Position numbers and translations under genes: made by a program
Shown here: in pieces, positions 28,668 through 40,045 of the stretch
Layout: the number at the start of each line of letters is the position of its first letter
Position numbering within the stretch: position 1 is the first letter of the stretch
The notes under the pieces: model-generated
What the model saw: only the letters and a program-made list of their open reading frames with translations
Database searches by the model: none
What the model was told of the DNA's origin: nothing
DNA from: Chondrosia reniformis
Lineage: Eukaryota > Porifera > Demospongiae > Chondrillida > Chondrillidae
Assembly (NCBI GenBank): GCA_947172415.1
Contig: OX359196.1
Span: 5,149,901-5,213,900 of the forward strand
Length of the DNA stretch: 64,000 bases
Direction: 5' to 3'

Positions 28668-29530
28668 TCACTTCTTAGAAACTAAACATTGACAACTAAT
28701 TTTGCAAGGACAGTTATACTCTGCTCTGCAAGTCCATCCACAGTACCAATAGTCGCAACACTGACAGATGCAATAATGCCAACAGCATAAGTAATGATTT
28801 CGATGGCAAGGTATAAAGTAGTTATATATAGTACCACAACAGTCCCGTGGCCTATGCCAAGGATAGGGGCCCCATGGCCTGCATGCTCGCTTTGACCTGT
28901 CTAAAGCTTGGCCTTCTACAGGATTGTCTTGCTTATTCTCATTTTGATCAGAGATTAGTAACATAAGATCCTGTTCGCATACAAATGGAGTGTAACCTAA
29001 TTGATATTTCACGAAAGGAGAGCACATTTCACTCTCATTTGTCGCTCCTTCAAGAATTCTTATGGCCGAACCAACTATAGTACTGTGGTACAGAAGACTA
29101 TAATAAAATTGGTTCCTGCTTTTCTTTCTGATCTTCTCATCAAATAAGTTGGCTATTTCTCTATAAATGGCTGATAATCTATTCATTTCAAATGGGAAGT
29201 TAGTTTCACGTATATTGTCAGCCGTATCTCTTGCAGCTTGAAGAATTATTTCATACATGTGGGTAACCTTAAGTTTCTCCATATCAGAGGTTGGAATTTT
29301 AAGAACAGAGATTTCATGTGGGAATTTTGTGTTGGGATTTGCATTTCAGTTGTAGAGACAATTTCATCTCTAACCAATTGTGTTTCAAACTTGATTGCAA
29401 AGGTACTCCCATTTACAGTCTCAATATACTGGCCTGAGATTATATCATCATTAAGCACATCAATATTGAGGTAGCAGGCATTGGCAATTGATGGCAGGAA
29501 GGCTAGCAGTAAGAATCCTGCTAGTTTCAT
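28668..29530 (-). pseudogene. Secreted cysteine-rich precursor, copy 3 (frameshifted)
   Basis: Same architecture as copy 1. The frame breaks near 29318, where 'catggtggg' of copy 1 is 'catgtggg' (one G lost). This is a different site from the break in copy 2, so the two were hit independently. The propeptide is nearly identical to copy 1, but the C-terminal Cys-rich part has diverged much more: several Cys are moved or lost and the end reads QCLVSKK instead of RYPCN. Confidence 0.8.
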
Positions 29531-29760
29531 CTCTTGTTCTTTACTTAGAGCTGCTCACTCAAATTACCAAAACGTACAGTTTTGCATGCAAACTTCCCAA
29601 TTTATATATACCTGTCGGTGTAAGTAATATTACAGTATTCGTTAATGGTGTTTTGATTGTCATTAATAGTTATATTTTGGCTGCAGCAAATGTCAGTTCT
29701 GTATATATATAAACTTACTGGTATAAGTAGTACAGTGTACACTAATGGTGTTTGGGTTGT

Positions 29761-29795
29761 CATATTACTTTTATTATTATAATAAAAGTAATATG
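29761..29795. repeat. Perfect 15-bp-arm hairpin upstream of cysteine-rich copy 3
   Basis: Identical to the hairpin at 24409-24443 and at the same distance from the start codon. Confidence 0.8.
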
Positions 29796-30698
29796 ACAAC
29801 CCCCCAGTTTAAACTATTTTGGCTGCACTCACTGTACTGAATTCAACAAATTGGTAAAGCAATTAATGTTTGGAACTAAGTTTGAAATGTAAATTAATAA
29901 CATCTAGATCTGACTATATCTAGTTCTTATGATGACCACTATAGTTTTGATACACAATTTCTTCCACATGTAATATTAAATAAAATGATATCCAGCACTG
30001 GCAAGTGATGGCAGGAAGAGTAGAATACTGTGCAGGTCCTGCGTATCTATTATTCTGAACTCATATATAGGATATATATACATGGGCCTATAAAGCCTTA
30101 TTATATACGTATACAATATGTATATATATATATATATATATACAGGTTAGTATTTTTATCCATTATGTATATTATACCAAATATATAATATAATTGTTTT
30201 GCTTTTCTGAATCACTATTACTTAGCAATTATGACAATTATGTAGGTATTACAGTTTAAAGTATTTGAGACTACACACTCATTAAAATGATTTAATATAG
30301 TTTAAATTTTTTAATTATACTCTCACAAAGCAGCCATAAAGTGTCGCAATTACTATTATTACTAGTATATTGAATATAGATACAACTATATATTTGGACT
30401 ACGTATATTAATTGAATAGCATGTATAAATTTATGCATAATATGGTTATATATAAATTATACAGGTTATTATCCATAACATTTTCCTTTCCCTATAATTT
30501 AGAAATATAAATACTGTATATATATGGTCTACAGTTCAAGATGCTTGAGTCCTTATATATACACACTCATTAAATTGCATTTAATAAGTTTTATTTTTAA
30601 TCAACACAACTTTAATTTATTCACACTATTGCACAAATACAATATATATATAATATAATAAATACGTATTTACTACATAATTCATACATATATAGGAA

Positions 30699-31448
30699 CT
30701 ATTTAATTGGAACATTAAGATGTTCTTTTTGAATGAGTAAGTCTTTGTATTGCTTTTGCAGTGACACCAGCTTTGATTGGACAGTTGATATGTCACATGA
30801 TATAGTCACAGCTAGAAGAATACAAAAATGAATAATAATATACTATACAATTCATACAGTCTACATACTCATTAAATTGCATTTAATAAGTATCAATTTT
30901 TTAATCAAACACAAGTTATCAAGACTGAATGAGGTCTACAATAGGCAAAGCATTGTGTAATTTATCTTGAGATCGTATTGACATGACAAGCTCAAAAAAC
31001 ACTTTAATAAAAGATGATAGTATTTACCATTAATAAAATGTTCCTGTGAAGTTCTTAAATGTGGTGACACCAATATCCCAAACCAGTTAATAGGATTCTT
31101 CACACTCTTTTTATCTTGTGGAGAAGATTCTTCCTTTTTCTTAGGCATCAGCTCTATTTCCTCTATGCCCTGCTTCTTATTTCTCCTCCTCAGGTTACCT
31201 CCCTCCTCGTTACAGTTCTCCTTTGCAGGAATCTCCCCTCTACTACAGGAGTACTGTGGTACATGATGAGCAGTGAACACTAATGACTGAGGTGCAGAGG
31301 ATCCAGTGACCTCCTCTTTGTGACTGACTGCTTCCTCTTCTCCACTGATATGGACGTGAGTCAGGGCCTGCATGTTTGTGTCATACTGTAACTTGCTGAC
31401 CGAGTTCACACCCATGGCATATCTAGCCTTGCTGATACAAAAGAATCC
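30699..31448 (-). pseudogene. CCDC115: CCDC115 duplicate lacking exon 1
   Basis: Exon 3 (30811-30699) and exon 2 (31448 to about 31031) match the true gene almost base for base, keep the frame (one serine codon fewer than the parent) and keep AG acceptors, though the exon 2 acceptor has weakened from tttag to ttgag. The match ends in intron 1 near 31740, so the first exon and promoter are missing. It is either a pseudogene or transcribed from another start. The parent is at 41042-43087. Confidence 0.85.
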
Positions 31449-31754
31449 CTCAAGTGATAGAAATAAATGTTGTGGTTCTGTGTTATCAAAGACTGCTGTC
31501 TGTGATGTCAAGGTCATGTCTGATGATTCAAATGAACACCAAACACTTATGGTTCATCTTTAGTCTTTAGACGCGCTCAAAAGATTAAAGATGAACCATC
31601 TCAAAGTTCGGAGAATATAACTTCTCAAAGAATAGAATGAGGGATTAATATAATAAGACTACATATTGAAATTGCCTGGCTTTCGAGAATGTTAGCTTAT
31701 TAATTCTTCACTGTATTCTTTGAGAAGTTAGAGGGTCTATGGGACCATTGGGTG

Positions 31755-32800
31755 TGTGTATATAGATATTGTACTCCATTTGACTATGGAAGTAACTTAC
31801 TACCTGAATCAAGCCTATATCATTATCAAATGTAGTTCACTTAACCTCATGGTTCATTCTATATAGCTACAACCTGAACCACCTAATTAAAAAGGAACCA
31901 TATACTTGTATGACATCAAAGAGGAGACCACAGACATAGTAGATTCACTTAAGAAACTGAATGACCATCTTACGCAACACTCTGTAGACTTTGCCAAGAT
32001 TATACAAAGTAGCAATACTTAATTTTTATACTTCACCCTTCTTCTTCTTCTCTTTTACAACTGTTCTGCACGAATCTCATTCTTCTTTTGTTTTACCTTG
32101 GATATTACGTATGTATCTGGAACTTTATTCTGCATTAACACTTGGTAATTTCTTCACTTAATTACCCTCATATGTATGTTAGTTGTAAATTGTAACATTG
32201 CCCCTTATTAATGAATGTTATTTCATTAAAATGTTTATGCACTTCCAATACAGCTGTAACACCATTTGCTTTTGTTACCAATAGAGGATTCAAATTTGTA
32301 ATATAATGTAACTGTGGACACTGTTATATTCAAAGAGATTCAGATTGTTTGGAACTGCCTTACTTCCCACATATCCTAAGCCAAGTATTAGAAGTAAACT
32401 TTACAATGCATCATTTTTACATAACATTGCTTTGATTTTATTATCCCTTGGATTATACTCAAGGGCCTTTAACTTCTCGTTATCAATAGTTCTTAAGTAC
32501 TGCTATATATACAGTATGGTTACCTGATTGAATTAGCATGCAAAATAGCCACGTACACTTCTGTATGGTTAGTCTTGCCACATGATCACTGTCTGGTTTC
32601 ACTACTTTTGCAGATGTCACTATTATGAACACTGCCATCCCTACTTGTATTGTATGTAACATCATTTTTAATTAACTATCCATGTACATTTGCCTTATTT
32701 ACAGTAACCTTCCATATATACCTATGATAATTACATGAGCATTGTGCAAAAACACTTGTTTCAATTTGTATATAGGTCTTTGTGTATATTTACATTAAAT
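31755..32800. repeat. Segmental duplicate, block 4
   Basis: A further copy of PBRM1 intron 28, last-exon tail and 3' flank, ending near 32780 at 'tttcaatttgtatatagg', which matches 22695-22710. It has the same internal deletion as block 3, so the two copies share a common duplicate ancestor. From 32800 to 33300 I see only A/T-rich spacer and a dispersed repeat. Confidence 0.85.
31910..32022 (+). pseudogene. PBRM1: PBRM1 last-exon fragment, copy b
   Basis: Same truncated tail of PBRM1 as at 27579-27689, with identical fusion to the intron 28 piece. No acceptor and no upstream exon. Confidence 0.85.
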
Positions 32801-33118
32801 TGCATAAGAATAGTAATAAATACATACATGTACATGTAACTTGTACTGTATACATTCATGTCCTACATATTTATTTTAATTCTTTACTGCAATGGTAGCT
32901 GCAACTAATTCAATAGGTGTATAACATGGATTTTCAATTATCTGCACTTCTTTTTTTAAGCTTGTTTCTGTATAATGCAAATTGAAAATCAATTAAATCA
33001 GACTAGTACTAACTATAATATCTATTTACCTAACCTCTACTATTATATCAAGTACTATATACACAGTGCAACTTACAAAATTTTTTGAGTAAAAATTATT
33101 ATACGAGAAAAGAAGGGA

Positions 33119-33290
33119 ATTTTAAATTAAAAAAGTTACAAGTAGGGAATGGGATGGCAGTGCTTATAAACAGTGACACTTAACCATAAACATCTCTCCT
33201 ATGTTTGTCACATCATATCCCTACTTCAGCTAACAGGATCGATGCAGCTAACTGTTGAAATTGTACATGTGTATGGTTAAGCCCTAGTGT
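33119..33290. repeat. Dispersed repeat, family 2
   Basis: About 170 bp containing 'aaagttacaagtagggaa', 'cagtgacacttaaccata' and 'gatgcagctaac'. A second copy is at 35110-35285 in the intron of the receptor gene. Confidence 0.75.
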
Positions 33291-33311
33291 GTATTTTGCA
33301 CATGGTGCACT

Positions 33312-36238
33312 TTACATATAATAATAATATATAAAAAGACTGTCTCTATTACCTTTAAATTTCTTTGTTTTCCTTATGTTAAAGCACAGATGCTTAGACC
33401 TGCTGTTGGAGTGGCATCTTATAACCAATAAACCAAAGAAAATCCCAATTACCAACATGAAACTTAATGGGATTCCTACGACTATAGCTATTCTCCACTC
33501 ATTTTCTGAATCAGTTGTATATGTAATTGAAGTATCGTTGTCACTTTCAGGTATAGCTGTAAACACTATACAAGGACAATTACAACAATTAACCAAATCC
33601 AAATGAAATTGGAGCCTTTAATAAATAATCGAAAAGTATATTGAGTTTGATTTTCTGTTCAATTGTAAAGGTACAATTGTATGCGTGTGAAAAATAATGC
33701 GATTTTTGAAAATTTGGCCTATAAACAAATTTATGCGCTTTTTATTTATGCGTTTTTGTCTATCAAGATCAAGAAACATCTCCACTCAAAGAAAATAGTT
33801 TACGGAAGTGACGATTTCGACTTACCCAAAATGGCCGCTACAACTCTATTGCCGGTACCGATTCTTCTGCGGACGCATTCGCTGTTATATATAGTACACT
33901 TTGTATCAACGCTTGAAGAAGGAATTCATTGTAACGTTGGTGCATGTGGTCGAGTTTTATGTGGTAATAAAATAGTGCGATAGAAATTTATGCGCCCATG
34001 CAGGCATTGCCTCGCATAATTCGCATAAATAAAACTCACGCATACAATTGTCGCTTTACGGTACGTATGAATGATTACAGATGCCAATTTATATATAGTT
34101 TTGGTTCATATATATTTAAGATCAAAATAAATATACGTACAGGTAGTAGCATATACCTATATCATGGTATATATATCTCTGATTATTTATGTACCTGAGC
34201 TGTTTTCTGGTGTGATAATATAATTGTAAGTACACCTAACTGGTTGGCTTTCAAAACTTTCTGCACCAGATGAACATACTTCATAGAGATAGAGCAAATA
34301 CCTAGTAGTTGTTAAACTGACAAAAAATGTAACATTATTCGCTTCAGTAATGTCACTATTCCACATAAAAATGAAATTTTCTTCCCAGGTTAGATTTATC
34401 CATACTTTGCAGGAATCAAAACATGTAAATCTTGGGGTCCAAAATACAGAAATAGAGTCATTAAAAAATATTGTCTTGTTGCAACTTACATCTGGAGGGT
34501 CAGGGTGACCTATATAAATATGCAGAAATATAAAGAAAACTTGTGAGGGCACAAAAATGGCTGCCCTAGCTATTCAATGTATTACAGGTTATCACCATAA
34601 AATCAACAACAACTACATTTTTAGCTTTTTAAGTACAGTGTTTTGTATGATATAACTAACTAAAAATTAAGTAACTTATAATCATACACATCACTCTATT
34701 TTTGGGTGCATCAAGCCTACTTTGGCTATATCATGATGCACCCAAACACAGAAGTGATGTGTATGGTTAATTTTAGTATATGCCACTGCCATTCTTATAC
34801 TTCTAGCTTCATATTTCGAATGCTTTTATTTCTTGTTATATAATACAGGGTATACCTGTAGGCGCCCTGTATTCTACAGGGTGCCTAGAATAGTAGCCAC
34901 TGGCTAAAGGCTTTCCCTGTTTAAATAAGCTTACCAAACCAAACCAAACCAATACATGTTATCTCATCATATATATATGAATTTACACCACCCATGCATG
35001 TCTCCTGAGGAGCTGGATGAGCTAATGGGTGGAACCAAAGTTCACCTAATGGCCCAGGAACCAGAATCTCCCCTTAGCTTATTAGCCAAATTTTATGAGT
35101 AAAATTAAGAGGGGAATGCAAATGTTAATTTAAAAAAGTTACAAGTAGGGAATTGGATGGTAGTGCTTATAAACAGTGACACTTAACCATACACATCTCT
35201 TCTATGTTTGTCACATTATCCCTACTTCCGCTAACAAGATTGATGCAGCTAACTGCTTAAATTGAGCATGTGTATGGTTAAGTCATTTAAATTTCAGTAT
35301 GCCACTTCTGTACATATGGTTAGCCTTATCACATGATCATGATTCACTCTCTTGTTTTGATACCTTTTACTTAGCTTGTTCTAGTCACTGCAAGCACTGC
35401 CATATATATATACCTAAGTTCCTTTAATACATTTATTTAAACTGGTTCCTATTAAGTGGTTCCATCCATCAGCTCATCAAGCTCCATGAGTGGGTGGGGT
35501 AAATGAGTGGGTCAGAGTCCACTGATGAGACATCTGAGCTTAAGATCAGCTTTTGATCTTATAAAAGTCACCTTTTTCCTTGTACATGTTAATTTCTGAA
35601 AAGATTACAACTGATATATATAGCCAAGTTGTGTATGCATGTACTTTATATAGCCTAAACAAACCTAAGAGTGATGCTGATAAAAAATTACTTCTTAATA
35701 CACCACCTAGCCACAATGGTAGGAAGCAGCTGTAATTAAAATCAGTATACTGTACTGATTCTCTAGTATATACAATTCTCAGTATGGTTATGTTATTGTC
35801 TTTTGAGTAAGATGCTACATTTTTATCAGCATTCAACAGAATGGTTCTATGACCATCACTCCAACTTGGCCCATTAGCATTAAAAACACTTTGGCCATTT
35901 ATCTGAATTGTTATAGGAGGGTGTGAGCAAACAAGATAAAGTGGTTGATCATAGCATATTCTCATTTGAGAATCTTCAATTATTGATCCATTCAAGGATA
36001 ATGACATGGTTAAACCTGTAAGTATATATACATCCAACATATATCAATACCATCGCATACATAATGTAAACATATAGTACGTATATACATACATATATAT
36101 GAAGACTAAATATATGTATAGCCATATAGTTTATACCAATTGTTTACCCAATGATTCTCCACTACATATATAGCAGAAAAAATAATACTCCAAACAAACA
36201 GCAAGAAGAAAGTAGGCCTTGAAAATGAGAATTATCAT
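33312..36238 (-). CDS. Single-pass receptor B: signal peptide, Ig-like, FN3, transmembrane
   Basis: Exon 1 (36238-36148) encodes a signal peptide (MIILIFKAYFLLAVCLEYYF). Exon 2 (36015-35665) encodes one Ig-like module: Cys in YLVCSHPP, GPSW, then YSCF and the GGVLRSN ending. Exon 3 (about 34508-34198) is an FN3 domain (GHPDPPDVSC...ENSSG). Exon 4 (about 33566-33353) gives a transmembrane helix (IAIVVGIPLSFMLVIGIFFG) and a basic juxtamembrane stretch. The 3' end is unsure: the frame past 33353 could be read-through of a donor (GGTAATAG), and the last cytoplasmic exon was not found. Likely a plasma-membrane recognition or adhesion protein. Paralogue and tandem neighbour of the gene at 36413-40045. 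Confidence 0.7.
33665..34059. mobile_element. MITE with 23-bp terminal inverted repeats
   Basis: Lies in receptor B intron 3. GTAAAGGTACAATTGTATGCG at the left is mirrored by the inverse complement at the right (cacgcatacaattgt...ctttac). Inner arms rich in 'tttatgcg' and 'cgcataaat' also pair. It has no coding capacity. Confidence 0.8.
34675..34775. repeat. Long imperfect palindrome in receptor B intron 2
   Basis: The arm 'catacacatcactctattttt' plus 'gggtgcatcaagc' is mirrored by 'atgatgcacccaaacacag' plus 'aagtgatgtgtatgg'. Probably a small foldback element. Confidence 0.65.
34850..34965 (+). mobile_element. Retroelement 3' tail with (CCAAA)n
   Basis: 'gtgcctagaatagtagccac' and 'tggctaaaggctttccctgt' precede a short CCAAA run. 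A related piece with an ATTCCTA-type tail lies inverted at 36575-36690. A tailed 3' fragment of a non-LTR element is the simplest reading. Confidence 0.5.
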
Positions 36239-36412
36239 TTTGAATACTTGAGAAAAAATCTATACACCAACCAAAAAACCTCTCACAAAATGAATATGTA
36301 GGATGCAAGCATATACATATATAGAGGAAAAATCTACTTCCCTTAAAAACAGGTACAGGAAATAAAACATAGAAATGAATGGTTTTAGCTAATTAATCCT
36401 ATATAGATTAAT

Positions 36413-39400
36413 TCAATCTTTAGTGGCTGTGTTAGGGTTGTGTTCTGTTCTTGGACCTGTAAATAAGAGGACAGAGTTTAAAGCAAGTCCTCAAAAGAGC
36501 TTATTAATAAATGGGGTCACAAGAAATGTTATGTATAGCAAATAGGATGTATATATATCTTGCATAACATATATTAGGAATTAGGAATTAGGAATCTTAT
36601 TGTGGGAAGCCTTTAGCCAAGAGGCTATACTCTTCCAGGCACCCACAATAGTACAAACAACATAAACATAACAACATAAACACAACATACAGTAAATCAG
36701 TCAGCAATAATCAGTTTGTTCAGTGGGCAATGTTTGTTGTCAAGGGGGTACATACGTAGGTTTATACGTATAATACGTATAAGCCCATGTCCATGCATGT
36801 AGTATATACTGTTTACCGTACTTTTATACTTGTTGTATACAAGCAATCCTACAATTATTGGTATAGATATTAGGAGCAGAATTCCAAAGGTTGCTGATAA
36901 GACTGTTGTCACAACTAAAGATGGAAACAAGCAACAGCATATACGTACTTATACACATTTAATAAATTTATAATTTTACATATCAGTTTCTATATATCAT
37001 TTTATGGTTATAAAGGACTGGAGGGTTAAATTGTGTGTACTTGGGTGGTTGAGCTCATGCAAGAGATATGTAGTTATGATAAAGTTGTTGTTTGCTGAAC
37101 ACCAAACTGTGTCATTGAGAGTATGTGGAGATTATATCTTACATAATCATACCAACTCACTAGGTGCAGAATCAGTTATTTCAGCAGCAGATGTGGTTAT
37201 GAATGAGTCATTTGTACAGTTTGTTCTAATATTTTGATTAGTGGCACAATATCCGCATAGTGATATTTGATAAAGGGTATTAGATGTAAGATTCTTTAAG
37301 ACAGTTTCACAGCAAGAGATGGGACCTTGTTTTCTTGAGTAGTTTAAGCTGGTGAGCTCCAACATGTATTCAAATGTGCAATCAGTCTGAAAACAGGTAT
37401 CATTTTGTGTCCATGAAACAGTTACACTGTCACTTGATGGATCAACTTTTACAAAGTTTGGTGACAGTGGGTTACCTATTTATATATATATGTATACACA
37501 AAAGAAGTTACTTTGTGTAAAATCTTATCCAGGAAACTGAAAGAAAAATCTTACTTTGTGCCATAAGGGTTTTCGTGTCTTCGTACACAATATCGTTTGT
37601 TTCATTTTTCAACTTATAGTCACAAGAACTATTTTCTAGGGCCCATCTCTGTATACACTTAAAGATATGAGGCCTGTTATCAGAGATGTTTACTGGCCCT
37701 GAAAATGTACAGTCTCTGTTCTTATCACAGTCCCAGCTTCCTGGAATGACGTTAGAGTCCTTATATAATGTTGGCTGACTATAGCAGAGTATGTAGCCTG
37801 GTATATCATCAAATTGACATTTCACAGTTAGCGAATCATTAATGCAAATGCCTTGTTCCTGCATGTATAACTGAACGTGGTGGCCTACATATATAATGCA
37901 ATGAAGAAACAAGATATTAGTCTATGTATGTACTATTTGTTGGACTACACATATATATACGTAAATATATACATAAGCTATTATTTATAATATTATCATC
38001 ATAAGAGTGTGAGGGAACAATGGCAATGTTGGAAATTAAAAAGAGAAAGTGAATACAGAAACTGGAGGGGGTATCTACAGAAGTCTAATTGAGAAGGGTT
38101 ATGTATGTTGAGGAGTAGGTAGTTTTAAGTAGAAGGTCAATGATTCCTGAAGTAGAGATTCCCATGCATAGAAGGGCTTTTGGCACAATGTCGTACAGCC
38201 CCAATTGTATCATTATGATTACAATATAAACCCTGTATACGTACCATCACTCAATACACAAGTGACTAACTGCATCTTGTAAACTGTTTTTCTACATTTG
38301 ACATGGATGTCACTCCTCTGTGTTAAGTTATAGTTGTATGTGTCTATATACATACATGCTTTTAAAAGATTTGCTATACAAGTAGAACTAACCTGTGACT
38401 CGCTGAGTCTGAATATTACTCCTCTTAACCTGAACTTTACAAGGATATGTATGTGTTTCATCGAAATGATAACTGGTTCTGATTGTACGTACAATCACTG
38501 GTTTAATTTTGTTGGCCTCTCCTACTGGTTGCCAGGTAACTATGTAGCTAGGTGCTTCAAGACAGAGGGTATAGTTTGACCAATCAAAGATTCCACTAGA
38601 GTTTACAATTTCTTGTAATGAACCATTATCTACACATTTACATAAAACATACATAGCCAATTAAATATGACACTTCATTGGTGTTGTATACTTTAATAAT
38701 ATATGATGACCTTTGTACATGAATCAGTGTAATTGCATATTGTAAGTAAACAAACCTATTATCCTTACAACCAAACTATTACTCCTTAGAACTCCACCTT
38801 TATGAAGTCTAAGAGAGCAAGCAAATGTGTACTGCTGTTGATGAAAGCGGTACTTATCTAGCCTTATCTGTAAGGCAGTTTCATATGAAGTAATTGCATG
38901 AACCTGGAAAATATCACCATCAGTAGTCAACACTTGGTCGTTTTCTGTCCAGTCTGGTCCACTAGCTCCAAAAACAGGTCTTTCCTTCAAAGTTGCATCA
39001 ACGGGTGGATGCTGACACTTGATAAGATAATTGTGGTTAATACAGGCATATTTAGTATCACTATGAACCATCAAGTTTGGATTTTCAGGGTTGAGGGTTT
39101 CTAGAGGTAGATCCATGACATGACACGTGTAGAGGATTATAAATGTTAAGGTAAACTTACCTGCTGTAGTAACAGATATATTAACACTTTCACTTCTAAT
39201 TGATTCAATTTTAGAGCACTTGGCATAAAGAAGAATTACATATGTTGTGCCTGGCTGTAAGCCATACACTGCATGGAAGGTGTTAACAGTCTGTAAGGTT
39301 TGTATAGGTGAATTATGCCGATACACTTCTATAATAAATATAAGGTTACAATAAGATCCTGCAAAGCATTTTGGATCATGATTCCAAGAAATAACAACAC

Positions 39401-40045
39401 TCCATGTTGCAATTTTCAAAGTATTTTCTAAGAATACAGGGGGTTCTGGTCTCTCTGTAAATGTTATACAAGAAGAATATAATGTATACATATATACAGG
39501 TTTGCATCAGGAAAACTCCTTCATACAAGCTTACTGAGTGAAATTAATGCAATTGGCTGGCTTTTCAATGTCCCACCAGTGGCCAATGAGATGAAACACT
39601 TAAGCATTAACATGTGATCCAAGGGTATATAGGATTCACTCAGTTGAAATTCCAATACAGTTGCACTATCATTTGCATATGTAGTTGCTACTCCATCGCC
39701 TAATTGTAGTAATTGGTTATTCAGAGTCCAGCTGGCACTACTTGCACCCAATTTGAAGTTTCTATCATTTACTGGGTATTCGCACTTTGAATATATCTTT
39801 TCAGACAAACAGATATATCCTTGAGCAGAGGAATTAACCTGTATGTCTAAGTTAGAGTGTCATAGCATTTACAATAATAGAGTAGTAACACTCTTAATAT
39901 ATAATATATATAAAACTTTGGCAGACATACGTACATATATAGACTTACTTAAGATTGATTGAATATCTATAGAGTCAGCTAAAACTTGATCGATCAGTAT
40001 TAGCACTAATGCGATGTAGCATTTTTTATTACCTTTATAGTACAT
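36413..40045 (-). CDS. Single-pass receptor A: signal peptide, several Ig-like and FN3 domains, transmembrane
   Basis: ATG at 40045 gives a signal peptide (cleavage near DQVLADS). The following pieces have AG/GT borders and compatible phases where checked: Ig-like 39846-39536; FN3 about 39455-39160 (WSVVISWNHD...TYVILLY); Ig-like about 39130-38755 (YLIKCQHPP...GPDW...FACSL...GGVLRSN); a Cys-containing module about 38655-38230; Ig-like about 37890-37555; FN3 about 37475-37160 (SVTVSWTQND); transmembrane exon from about 36914 (VLSATFGILLLISIPIIVGL); short tail exon ending in TGA at 36415-36413. Many N-glycosylation sites. Likely a surface recognition receptor with a very short cytoplasmic tail. 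Reading all domains as one gene is inference; the exon order in 38.7-37.5 kb is the weak point. Confidence 0.68.
36575..36690 (-). mobile_element. Retroelement 3' tail, inverted, with ATTCCTA-type repeat
   Basis: Read on the minus strand it contains 'tggctaaaggcttccc' and ends in tandem 'attcctaattccta'. It resembles 34850-34965 and sits in the last part of receptor A. Confidence 0.45.

Larger units (their letters stand above)
27425..31745. repeat. Segmental duplicate, block 3
   Basis: Holds a PBRM1 3' fragment, cysteine-rich copy 3, the A/T-rich spacer, and CCDC115 exons 3 and 2 with part of intron 1. The right side (30600-31740) matches 40980-42880 of the true CCDC115 locus. Between 29796 and 30698 I see only spacer. 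Confidence 0.85.
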
